This document shows, piece by piece, positions 1 to 6,252 of a stretch of 10,118 nt of DNA. Source of the stretch: an uncultured Eubacteriales bacterium. Its GTDB lineage: Bacteria; Bacillota_A; Clostridia; Oscillospirales; Acutalibacteraceae. Position numbers and translations under genes: made by a program. The stretch lies in contig CAKSGI010000059.1 of assembly GCA_934454005.1 (NCBI GenBank), positions 1 through 10,118 on the forward strand, in the 5' to 3' direction. Below the pieces are notes generated by a model. The model did no database searches and was not told the origin of the DNA. It was given only the letters and a program-made list of their open reading frames with translations. Each line of letters opens with the position of its first letter. Position 1 is the first letter of the stretch.

Positions 1-382
1 CATCAGTAGCTAACTGTTGCCTTTCATATTTTGAAATTCCTTTATACATTAATGGTAACTCTACATTCTCAAGTGAATTCAAACAAGAAATTAAATTAAA
101 TCCTTGAAATATAAAACCTATCTCTCTATTTCTAATTTTTGATAAATTCTTGTCTTTTATATCAGATACTTTTTTACCCTTTAAAAAATATTCGCCTGAA
201 GTTGGTACATCTAAACACCCAAGTATATTCATAAGTGTAGACTTTCCAGACCCAGACTGCCCCACAATTGTAACGAACTCACCTCTATTTATTTTCAAAG
301 ATACATTATCAATAGCTCTTACCTCATTTTCTCCTGGATTATAAATTTTATATACCTTTTCTAAAGTTATTAAGTTTTCCAA
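1..382 (-). CDS. ABC transporter ATP-binding protein, MacB/LolD type (partial, 3' end outside window)
   Basis: This is the first 127 codons of an ATPase that would energise a lipoprotein-, peptide- or drug-exporting MacB/FtsX-type permease at the membrane. Visible motifs are the Walker A loop GQSGSGKST (about residues 41-49), the family-typical ILGCLDVPTSGEY stretch after it, and the Q-loop FIFQGFNL (about 90-97). The signature motif, Walker B and H-loop lie beyond the window edge. The best start is TTG at 382, because GAGGTG at 389-394 lies 6 nt upstream and no ATG fits that frame and site. It is transcribed divergently from the phosphohexomutase gene, so it is probably the first gene of its unit, with a permease expected downstream outside the window. 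The family assignment is firm; the substrate cannot be read from this part. Confidence 0.9.
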   Translation of the reverse strand, partial: MENLITLEKVYKIYNPGENEVRAIDNVSLKINRGEFVTIVGQSGSGKSTLMNILGCLDVPTSGEYFLKGKKVSDIKDKNLSKIRNREIGFIFQGFNLISCLNSLENVELPLMYKGISKYERQQLATD

Positions 383-465
383 ATATATCACCTCAATATT
401 TTTACAGAAGTAGTATTTTCAAAAATCAATAGCAAAATTCCATAAAAATTCAATATTATTTTTTT

Positions 466-494
466 ATGACAACTTAAATAATATATCTTATAAT
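466..494 (+). promoter_or_regulatory. Sigma-A-type promoter of the phosphohexomutase gene
   Basis: ATGACA at 466-471 (-35, 5 of 6 matches to TTGACA), a 17-bp spacer, and a perfect TATAAT at 489-494 (-10). It points to the mutase start at 540 and would give a leader of about 40 nt. This is a motif match only. Confidence 0.6.
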
Positions 495-539
495 AAATAC
501 ATAATTTAAATTATATACTTAGTTGAGGTGAACACTTAT

Positions 540-2066
540 ATGATTAATAACTACTGGAAACAATTTAAAAGCGGTACTGACATAAGAGGTATAGCTACAA
601 ACAGTGTAAAAGGCGAAAAAATCAACTTAACGGATAATACCATAAAAAAAATCGTTCTTAGTTTTGCACTATGGTTATCTAAAAGACAAAATAAAAGCTA
701 CAACAAAATAAAAATTTCCGTAGGACATGATTCTAGAATCTCAGCTAATAGAATTAAAAATGTTATCTTAGAGTCCTTAAGTTCAATAGGTATACATGTC
801 TTAGATTGCGGTTTATCATCTACGCCTGCTATGTTTATGACAACTGTTGATTTAAACTGCGATAGCGCTATACAAATAACTGCAAGCCATCATCCATTTA
901 ACAGAAATGGTCTTAAATTCTTTACAAAAGACGGAGGCCTTGAAAGCACAGATATAAAAAATATACTCCAGATCGCCCAAGATGAAAACTATTGTAAAAC
1001 TTTTAACAAAGGAAATATTCAAAAAATTGATTTCATGCAAATTTACTCTGAACACTTAAAAAACATAATCAAAAAAGGTGTAAACAATACTATCAACTAC
1101 GATCAGCCATTAAAAGGATTCAAAATTATAGTAGATGCTGGTAATGGTGCAGGAGGTTTCTATGCAAATGATGTTCTTAAACCTCTTGGTGCAAATATTG
1201 AAGGCAGTCAGTTCCTAGAACCAAATGGTATGTTTCCAAACCATATTCCAAATCCTGAAAATAAAGAAGCTATGTCTTCTGCCTCAAAAGCTACCATTAA
1301 TGCAAAGGCCGATTTAGGCATTATATTCGATACAGATGTTGATAGAGGTGCCGTTGTTGACTCTGATGGCAATGAGATTAATCGTAACAAACTTGTTGCT
1401 CTAGCTTCTGCTATTGTTCTTGATGAAAATAGTGGTGGAACAATAGTAACGGATTCTATAACATCAAATGGATTAAAAGACTATATTGAAAACGAATTAT
1501 CAGGTACTCAACATAGATTTAAACGTGGATACAAAAACGTTATAAACGAAGCAATAAGACTTAATAAGGAAGGAGTAAATTGTCCTTTGGCAATCGAAAC
1601 TTCAGGTCATGCAGCACTTAGAGAAAACTACTTTTTAGATGACGGTGCATATCTTGTTACAAAAATAATTATTAAAATGGTAAATTTAAAAAAACAAAAT
1701 AAAAATCTTAAAAGCTTAATTGAAACTCTTAAAGAACCTTTAGAAAGTGCAGAAATTAGAATCCCTATTTTAAAAAGCAATTTTAAAAAAACTGGGAACA
1801 ATGTTATAAATGGATTAACTTATTTCGTTAAAAATAAAACTGGTTGTAATATTATCAAAAATAATTATGAAGGTATTAGAGTAAATTTTGATAAGAATAA
1901 TGGTGATGGATGGTTTTTATTAAGGCTTAGTGTACATGATCCTATTATGCCATTAAATGTAGAAAGTGATACCAAAGATGGTGTTAAAAGCATTTTAAAG
2001 CTTATTTATGAATATTTAAAAGATTGTGATGGTTTAGATACATCTAAAATAAAAAAATATTTATAA
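540..2066 (+). CDS. Phosphomannomutase/phosphoglucomutase-family protein (alpha-D-phosphohexomutase)
   Basis: A 508-residue cytosolic enzyme expected to interconvert hexose 1- and 6-phosphates. The four active-site loops appear in order, in variant form. The phosphoserine loop is TASHHP (114-119, Ser116; usually TASHNP). The Mg loop is DTDVDR (264-269; usually DGDxDR, the three Asp kept). The sugar loop is ETSGH (about 353-357; usually GExSGH). The phosphate loop is RLSVHDP (462-468; usually RxSxTEP). From memory, these variants resemble a little-studied clade that includes a plant plastid homologue (At1g70820). The catalytic Ser and metal ligands are intact, so activity is likely, but glucose versus mannose preference cannot be assigned. 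An in-frame GTG at 528 lies inside the ribosome binding site GAGGTG (525-530), so ATG 540 is chosen. The gene ends 17 bp from the convergent leuA. Confidence 0.88.
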   Translation: MINNYWKQFKSGTDIRGIATNSVKGEKINLTDNTIKKIVLSFALWLSKRQNKSYNKIKISVGHDSRISANRIKNVILESLSSIGIHVLDCGLSSTPAMFMTTVDLNCDSAIQITASHHPFNRNGLKFFTKDGGLESTDIKNILQIAQDENYCKTFNKGNIQKIDFMQIYSEHLKNIIKKGVNNTINYDQPLKGFKIIVDAGNGAGGFYANDVLKPLGANIEGSQFLEPNGMFPNHIPNPENKEAMSSASKATINAKADLGIIFDTDVDRGAVVDSDGNEINRNKLVALASAIVLDENSGGTIVTDSITSNGLKDYIENELSGTQHRFKRGYKNVINEAIRLNKEGVNCPLAIETSGHAALRENYFLDDGAYLVTKIIIKMVNLKKQNKNLKSLIETLKEPLESAEIRIPILKSNFKKTGNNVINGLTYFVKNKTGCNIIKNNYEGIRVNFDKNNGDGWFLLRLSVHDPIMPLNVESDTKDGVKSILKLIYEYLKDCDGLDTSKIKKYL

Positions 2067-2083
2067 ACAATCTAAAAAGTGGA

Positions 2084-3763
2084 TTATTTTATAAACGCCC
2101 TATTTATTGCGCATAAAACTCCATTTATAGAAGCTAAATTTATATTATTTTCTATCCCAACACCAAAAATATGTTTTCTATTTAAATCCTCGAGTTCAAT
2201 ATATGCAATTGCTTTTGAATCAGAACCAGAAGTTATAGAATGTTCATTATATGACACAAGCCTAAAATTCTTAATCCCTATGTCTTTTATCGCATCAAAA
2301 AAAGCATCTACTGGACCGTTCCCAGAACCAATCACGTTGTTAACTTTAACATCATCTATTAATATTTCACCAGTAAATATAACTACATCGTTGTTAGAAT
2401 TTAGACCCTCATTTATTTTATAAGCTAGCAACTTATATTTTTGGGGAATATCTATATAACTCTTATTAAAGATATCAAGCAACTCTTTTGGACACAACTC
2501 TCTCCCTAACACTTCACATTCCTTTTTTACCAAATCTCCAAACTCTTTACGCATAAATTTAGGTAAATCATATCCAAAAATCTGTTTCATAATAAAAGAA
2601 ACTCCGCCTTTACCAGATTGAGAGTTAATCCTAATAACAGGTTCATATTCTCTACCAATATCAGCAGGATCTATAGGAAGATACGGAACTTGCCATGTTT
2701 CTAAATTATGTTCCTCCATATACTGAATACCCTTGTTTATTGCGTCTTGATGAGAACCAGAAAATGCAGTAAAAACCAACTTGCCAGCATATGGTTGACG
2801 TTCATGTATTTTCATCTTTGTACATCTTTCATAAACTTCTTTATAATAAGGCAATTTAGAAAAATCTAGTTCAGGATTTATTCCCTGTGTATACATGTTT
2901 AATCCTAACGTAATAATATCAAGATTTCCAGTCCTTTCGCCGTTACCAAATAGCGTACCTTCCACCCTTTGTGCACCTGCCAACAAAGAAAGTTCCGCCC
3001 CTGCAATACCAGTTCCTCTATCATTATGAGGATGTACACTTATAATTGCAGACTCTCTATTAGGAAGATTCCTTATAAAATATTCTACTTGATCAGCGTA
3101 TGTGTTTGGTGTGCACATTTCAACAGTATTCGGAAGATTAAGTATAATTGGGTTTTCTCTTTTAGCCTCTAAAATTTCCATTACATCTGAACAAATTTTT
3201 ACGGCATTATCCATTTCTGTCCCAGAAAAGCTTTCTGGTGAATACTCATATCTTATGTTTGTATCTTTCGATATCTCCTTAGATAAGTTTTTTATAAGCC
3301 TTGCACCCGTTTTGGCAATGTCTATTATTCCACTCATATCTTTATTGAAAACTACTTTCCGTTGGAGAGTAGACGTTGAATTGTAAAAATGTATAATTAC
3401 ATTTTTAGCCCCTTTAATTGCCTGAAAGGTTTTATTTATTAAATGTTCTCTTGATTGAACCAATACTTGAATAGTTACATCATCAGGTATAAGATTTTCT
3501 GTTATCAACTTTCTACAAATTTTAAATTCTGTCTCTGATGATGACGGAAACCCCACCTCTATTTCTTTAAAGCCCATTTCGCAAAGAACATTAAAAAATT
3601 CTATTTTTTCCTCTAGATTCATAGGATTAACAAGCGCTTGATTACCATCTCTTAAATCTACACTACACCAAATCGGAGCCTTAGTTATAGTATTGTCAGG
3701 CCATTTTCTATCTTTAATCTTTACAGGATTAAATGCCTTATATTTGTTTTTACTAAAACTCAA
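2084..3763 (-). CDS. leuA: 2-isopropylmalate synthase, long (type 2) form
   Basis: LeuA condenses acetyl-CoA with 2-oxoisovalerate, the first committed step of leucine synthesis. The N-terminal TIM barrel opens with the family-typical WCSVDLRDGNQAL stretch, with R38 and D39 in the active site. Metal ligands H244 and H246 (in HPHNDRGTG) and N280 (in GNGERTGN) have the spacing known for the Mycobacterium enzyme (His, +2 His, +36 Asn). The C-terminal part (about 430-555) is the LeuA dimer/leucine-feedback domain, with GSGNGPVDA, EHSITSGSDSKA and FGVGIENNI. The chosen start is TTG 3763 (559 aa): the GTG at 3772 overlaps the AGGGGTG ribosome binding site, which lies 6 nt from the TTG. No leuB, leuC, leuD or ilv gene is adjacent. 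The 166-bp leader looks too short for a complete T-box riboswitch and none was recognised. Confidence 0.95.
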   Translation of the reverse strand: MSFSKNKYKAFNPVKIKDRKWPDNTITKAPIWCSVDLRDGNQALVNPMNLEEKIEFFNVLCEMGFKEIEVGFPSSSETEFKICRKLITENLIPDDVTIQVLVQSREHLINKTFQAIKGAKNVIIHFYNSTSTLQRKVVFNKDMSGIIDIAKTGARLIKNLSKEISKDTNIRYEYSPESFSGTEMDNAVKICSDVMEILEAKRENPIILNLPNTVEMCTPNTYADQVEYFIRNLPNRESAIISVHPHNDRGTGIAGAELSLLAGAQRVEGTLFGNGERTGNLDIITLGLNMYTQGINPELDFSKLPYYKEVYERCTKMKIHERQPYAGKLVFTAFSGSHQDAINKGIQYMEEHNLETWQVPYLPIDPADIGREYEPVIRINSQSGKGGVSFIMKQIFGYDLPKFMRKEFGDLVKKECEVLGRELCPKELLDIFNKSYIDIPQKYKLLAYKINEGLNSNNDVVIFTGEILIDDVKVNNVIGSGNGPVDAFFDAIKDIGIKNFRLVSYNEHSITSGSDSKAIAYIELEDLNRKHIFGVGIENNINLASINGVLCAINRAFIK

Positions 3764-3849
3764 ACTAATCACCCCTATTACTCTTTGACATACTTACATT
3801 ATATTTAAAACAAACTTTCATGGTGATTTTCTAAATTATTTCAAAATAA

Positions 3850-3867
3850 AGTCAAACATATTTGACT
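3850..3867. promoter_or_regulatory. Inverted repeat between leuA and the acetyltransferase gene, candidate operator
   Basis: AGTCAAA-CATA-TTTGACT is a perfect 7-bp inverted repeat with a 4-bp centre. Each arm contains TTGACT read outward, so a repressor or activator bound here would cover the -35 regions of both divergent promoters. The regulator is not identifiable from the sequence. Confidence 0.45.
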
Positions 3868-3890
3868 AAACAAAAATAAAAATATAATAT
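3862..3890 (+). promoter_or_regulatory. Probable promoter of the acetyltransferase gene
   Basis: TTGACT at 3862-3867 (-35, 5 of 6) is followed after 17 bp by TAATAT at 3885-3890, or after 15 bp by the better box TATAAT at 3883-3888. The -10 register is ambiguous because the stretch is almost pure A/T. The -35 is the right arm of the inverted repeat at 3850-3867. Confidence 0.45.
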
Positions 3891-3929
3891 TATAATATAA
3901 TCAGCAAATTAACATTTTGGAGGAACTTT

Positions 3930-4619
3930 ATGAAAGAAGAATTTTTAACAAAGAATATACTTGACCTAAAAAAAACCATTGCAGAAAATCTGTTTAAAAA
4001 CACATTTTATCCCTGGGAAGTAATTCCAAAAATATCAGAATTTATTATAGAATTCGGGGAAACCTTATCACCCGAACAATATGATAAATTAGGAGAAAAT
4101 ATATGGATTTCTAAAAGTGCGAAAATAGCTAATAGTGCGAATATTAATGGACCCACAATAATCTGTGAAGGTGCAGAAATTCGACATTGTGCCTTTATAA
4201 GAGGAAACGCTATCATTGGTAAAAACGCAGTTGTAGGAAACTCTACAGAACTAAAAAATGTAATTTTATTTGATAATGTTCAAGTACCTCACTATAATTA
4301 CGTTGGTGACTCTGTTCTTGGATATAAAGCACACATGGGTGCTGGATCGATCACATCAAATGTTAAATCAGATAAAACACTTGTCACTATTAAACATGAG
4401 CCCAAAATAGAAACAGGTTTAAAAAAATTTGGCGCAATTTTAGGTGACTATGTGGAAATTGGATGCAACTCTGTCTTAAACCCAGGAACTATTGTAGGTA
4501 AAAATAGCAATATATATCCTCTTTCTATGGTTAGAGGCCTAATTCCACAAAATAGCATATATAAAAATCAAGGTGAAGTGGTAGAAAAAATTGATAAACA
4601 TGCAAAAATAGACTCTTAA
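3930..4619 (+). CDS. Stand-alone GlmU-type left-handed beta-helix acyltransferase
   Basis: A 229-residue protein resembling only the acetyltransferase half of GlmU or of archaeal sugar-1-phosphate nucleotidylyltransferase/acetyltransferases. After a helical N-terminus (1-50), hexapeptide repeats run from about 56 to 205. The stretch HYNYVGDSVLG (121-131) followed by GAGSITSN (137-144) matches GlmU's HxxYxGDxxxG and GAGxITxN, so His121 is the probable catalytic base. There is no N-terminal pyrophosphorylase domain and none is encoded nearby. A likely role is acetyl transfer to an amino-sugar phosphate or nucleotide-sugar, but the substrate is inferred only. ATG 3930 has GGAGG (3919-3923) 6 nt upstream. 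RqcP follows after a 49-bp gap on the same strand and may be co-transcribed. Automatic pipelines may label it a UDP-GlcNAc pyrophosphorylase, which the missing domain argues against. Confidence 0.82.
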   Translation: MKEEFLTKNILDLKKTIAENLFKNTFYPWEVIPKISEFIIEFGETLSPEQYDKLGENIWISKSAKIANSANINGPTIICEGAEIRHCAFIRGNAIIGKNAVVGNSTELKNVILFDNVQVPHYNYVGDSVLGYKAHMGAGSITSNVKSDKTLVTIKHEPKIETGLKKFGAILGDYVEIGCNSVLNPGTIVGKNSNIYPLSMVRGLIPQNSIYKNQGEVVEKIDKHAKIDS

Positions 4620-4668
4620 CCTCCTTATGTCTAGTATAATTTCAAAAAAATTAATAGGAGAATACAAT

Positions 4669-4911
4669 ATGCGATTAGATAAATTTTTGAAAACATCAAG
4701 AATCATTAAAAGAAGAACTATTGCAAACGCTGCTTGCGATGCAGGAAAAGTTCTAGCTAACGGTAAGGTAGCAAGAGCATCATATGATGTCAAAATAGGC
4801 GATATTTTAGAAGTTTCACTTGGATCACGTATATTAAAAATTGAAGTGTTAAATATTAACGAATACGTTAAAAAAGATGAAGCCACATCTATGTATAAAC
4901 TTGTGGAATAA
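4669..4911 (+). CDS. rqcP: S4-domain RNA-binding protein RqcP (YabO/Hsp15 family)
   Basis: An 80-residue protein consisting almost entirely of an S4 RNA-binding fold. It has MRLDKFLKTSRIIKRRT at the N-terminus, the GKVLANGKVARASYDVKIGD core at about 26-45, and a short acidic tail. In Bacillus subtilis RqcP (YabO) binds stalled 50S-peptidyl-tRNA complexes and helps RqcH add C-terminal alanine tails. Length is close to the family norm (80-90). ATG 4669 has AGGAG (4656-4660) 8 nt upstream. An in-frame ATG at 4627 would add 14 residues outside the conserved domain and has no good binding site. In Bacillus and many clostridia this gene directly precedes yabP and yabQ on the same strand; here those two are on the opposite strand. 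Confidence 0.92.
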   Translation: MRLDKFLKTSRIIKRRTIANAACDAGKVLANGKVARASYDVKIGDILEVSLGSRILKIEVLNINEYVKKDEATSMYKLVE

Positions 4912-4965
4912 TAGAAAGTTATAATATCCAAATTATTAATAAACCTATAGCTCTGCTCAAAAAAT

Positions 4966-5103
4966 CTATATAAATTTACAGCAAATTAACACATAACCTA
5001 ATACTAGCAAATATAAATAAATATAGTTCCCCAGTATAATAATTGACTCCATTTTAATAAGCGATAAACAAAATAACATTACTAAGTAAAATTTCGTACC
5101 CAT
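4966..5103 (-). CDS. Possible small hydrophobic protein (45 aa), unrecognised
   Basis: An open frame from ATG 5103 to TAG 4966, preceded by the G-run GGGGGA about 11 nt upstream. The product starts MGTKFYLVMLFCLSLIKMES and is rich in I, L, V, Y and F, with two short hydrophobic stretches split by KMES and GNY, as in a small membrane protein. It lies beyond the yabQ terminator and would need its own promoter, which is not clear. No family is recognised. In DNA this A/T-rich, chance ORFs also come out hydrophobic, so it is a candidate only. Confidence 0.28.
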   Translation of the reverse strand: MGTKFYLVMLFCLSLIKMESIIILGNYIYLYLLVLGYVLICCKFI

Positions 5104-5160
5104 GAGTAAATTTATCCCCCAAAATATAAATTACATCTATTTTTGCAAAAATGGTCATAT

Positions 5161-5205
5161 CCAATTAAAAACAATGCTGACTCCGATAAAAAACGAAGTC
5201 AGCAT
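5161..5205 (-). terminator. Rho-independent terminator for yabP-yabQ
   Basis: A 12-bp stem is formed by ATGCTGACTCCG (5174-5185) and CGAAGTCAGCAT (5194-5205) around an 8-nt loop. Read on the minus strand the one imperfect pair is a tolerated G-U and the stem is followed by TGTTTTTAATT. Read on the plus strand the pair is a C-A mismatch and the tail is weaker. It sits about 90 bp after the yabQ stop, so it most likely ends the minus-strand unit. It could partly stop rqcP transcripts. Confidence 0.75.
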
Positions 5206-5294
5206 ATTGTTTAAAACTTAATTATTTCTACTATATTGCGATTTTTTGTGCTATTCACATAATTTGGTGAGATTCAATACTTTTATGTAGTTTA

Positions 5295-5768
5295 TTAAAT
5301 TCTATTTTTGCGATTAATATTAAAAAATTTAACCTTAAGTTTACAATGTTCCTTTTTATTTGATTTAAAAACAGATTTAATAATCTTTTTAACAATAGAT
5401 ATAATTGGGGAAAATATAATTTTATATATTTTATGTAAAACCTTTTTTATAATAATTATTATTGTTATAGTAACTTTCATGAATATTTTACTAACAGATG
5501 TTTGATAAATAAAAAATCCTAAGAACTCACCCATTATTATATAAAATCGTAGATTCCCACGGTTGATGGCAAGGGAAAATAAAAAAGTTAAAAATCCACA
5601 TAATAAACAATAAATTATGTCTTGAATAAATAAATGTTTTTTATTACTCTTAAATGCAAATCTCACAGACTTAAAAATGTCATATAAAAGTCCTAAGATT
5701 GAGCCTAAAACCAAAGACCATAGAAAAATTATTACTTGTATATTTAAATCTATCCCAACAAGGCTCAC
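5295..5768 (-). CDS. yabQ: Spore cortex biosynthesis protein YabQ
   Basis: A 157-residue membrane protein with hydrophobic segments at about 8-28, 48-68, 73-92 and 97-112 and a strongly basic tail (KKIIKSVFKSNKKEH). The LLYDIFKSVR stretch after the first segment and the overall pattern match YabQ, a sigma-E-dependent mother-cell protein needed for spore cortex formation in Bacillus. The tail is shorter than in Bacillus (about 211 aa). The GTG start at 5768 lies 2 nt after the yabP stop and overlaps the AGGAG motif. No better in-frame start exists, so it is probably translated by coupling to yabP. It is convergent with rqcP, and no divIC follows it. Confidence 0.83.
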   Translation of the reverse strand: MSLVGIDLNIQVIIFLWSLVLGSILGLLYDIFKSVRFAFKSNKKHLFIQDIIYCLLCGFLTFLFSLAINRGNLRFYIIMGEFLGFFIYQTSVSKIFMKVTITIIIIIKKVLHKIYKIIFSPIISIVKKIIKSVFKSNKKEHCKLKVKFFNINRKNRI

Positions 5769-5770
5769 TC

Positions 5771-6052
5771 CTATCTAAATAATTTTGATAATAATCCTGA
5801 TCCACTAGAATGATTCTCTGTATATGTCATAGAATATATTTCTCCATCTAGAGTAAGTTCACCGGTTTCTAAACTTAGTTTACTAATATGTAAATTTTGA
5901 CCTTTTATAGTTAGCTCACCTAACTCTGTATATGCGACAACAGCCTGTTCATCAAAACTATCAACATCAGACACACCAGTTAATGTTAAAGCTTTTCTGT
6001 TCTCTAATATTAAACTGTGTGGAAGCTTGGCCCTGTTTTTTTCATCAACCAT
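5771..6052 (-). CDS. yabP: Sporulation protein YabP
   Basis: A 93-residue soluble protein of the YabP/YqfC family, first gene of a two-gene sporulation unit with yabQ. The family pattern is clear: PHSLILENRKALTLTGV near residues 11-27, then DSFDEQAVVAYTELGELTIKG, then ISKLSLETGELTLDGEI. This predicts a small beta-rich domain. Length is close to the Bacillus protein (100). In Bacillus the pair is transcribed by sigma-E in the mother cell. ATG 6052 is chosen because GGAGG lies 8 nt upstream; the in-frame TTG at 6067 abuts that binding site. yabQ begins 2 nt after its stop. Confidence 0.92.
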   Translation of the reverse strand: MVDEKNRAKLPHSLILENRKALTLTGVSDVDSFDEQAVVAYTELGELTIKGQNLHISKLSLETGELTLDGEIYSMTYTENHSSGSGLLSKLFR

Positions 6053-6082
6053 TTTAATTCCCTCCAAAGCATTTTATAATTA

Positions 6083-6112
6083 TATATATGTTTTGAAGAG
6101 AATTATTATAAC
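6083..6112 (-). promoter_or_regulatory. Possible sigma-E promoter of yabP-yabQ
   Basis: On the minus strand GTTATAAT (6112-6105) and CATATATA (6090-6083) are separated by 14 bp. This resembles sigma-E elements (ATA-containing -35, CATACA-T -10). The gene family supports sigma-E control, but the A/T-rich background makes the match weak. Confidence 0.3.
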
Positions 6113-6161
6113 TTTATAATATTATTTTCGTACAGTAAATAAACGTAAATGATTTTTTAGC

Positions 6162-6171
6162 TTTGTACAAA
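6162..6171. promoter_or_regulatory. Palindrome TTTGTACAAA upstream of the amidase, candidate operator (copy 1)
   Basis: A perfect 10-bp palindrome 81 bp before the amidase start. The identical word occurs once more in the window, in the promoter of the ABC-M1 unit (7366-7375). A weak promoter (TGATTT 6150-6155, 18 bp, TAATAT 6174-6179) would place it in the spacer here too. It could also act on the divergent yabP. Confidence 0.42.
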
Positions 6172-6252
6172 AGTAATATTTAAACAAGGTTATTCAATAT
6201 AATTATATTATTCAAAGAATATTAGCCTTAAACAGTTGGGGGAATAAGTTTT

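Larger units (their letters stand above)
4912..5294. other. 383-bp stretch without an established gene, between convergent rqcP and yabQ
   Basis: This very A/T-rich spacer holds the terminator hairpin at 5174-5205 and the candidate 45-codon ORF at 4966-5103. No divIC-like reading frame, which usually follows yabQ, was found on the minus strand. No clear terminator for rqcP was found in 4912-4965. The 5209-5294 part shows nothing recognisable. Confidence 0.7.

Noticed and set aside
2056..2096. Hairpin between the convergent mutase and leuA ends as a bidirectional terminator
   Set aside because: Only short A/T pairs with an internal loop can form and there is no GC-rich stem.
2079..3386. Plus-strand open frames at 2079-2423, 2969-3172 and 3102-3386
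   Set aside because: All are antisense shadows of leuA, whose catalytic and regulatory motifs span the entire region on the minus strand.
3826..3840. CodY-box-like sequence near the leuA promoter
   Set aside because: The best alignment to AATTTTCWGAAAATT matches only 10 of 15 positions, which is easily reached by chance in A/T-rich DNA.
3764..3929. T-box leucine riboswitch upstream of leuA
   Set aside because: The leader is at most about 90 nt from any plausible promoter. No specifier-loop or T-box-like element and no terminator hairpin were seen.
4635..4640. TATAAT just upstream of rqcP as a dedicated promoter
   Set aside because: There is no acceptable -35 at 15-19 bp, so read-through from the acetyltransferase gene is the simpler explanation.
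4539..4931. Minus-strand open frame of 130 codons opposite rqcP
   Set aside because: It lies antisense to the conserved S4-domain gene and the acetyltransferase tail, and it has no family resemblance and no convincing start context.
5308..5505. Plus-strand open frame opposite yabQ
   Set aside because: It is antisense to a recognisable YabQ protein, and its hydrophobic composition reflects A/T-rich codons.
6190..6221. Direct repeat TTATTCAA (6190-6197, 6208-6215) and short hairpin upstream of the amidase
   Set aside because: The words are short and A/T-only apart from one base, so chance occurrence is likely; the TTTGTACAAA palindrome is a stronger signal.
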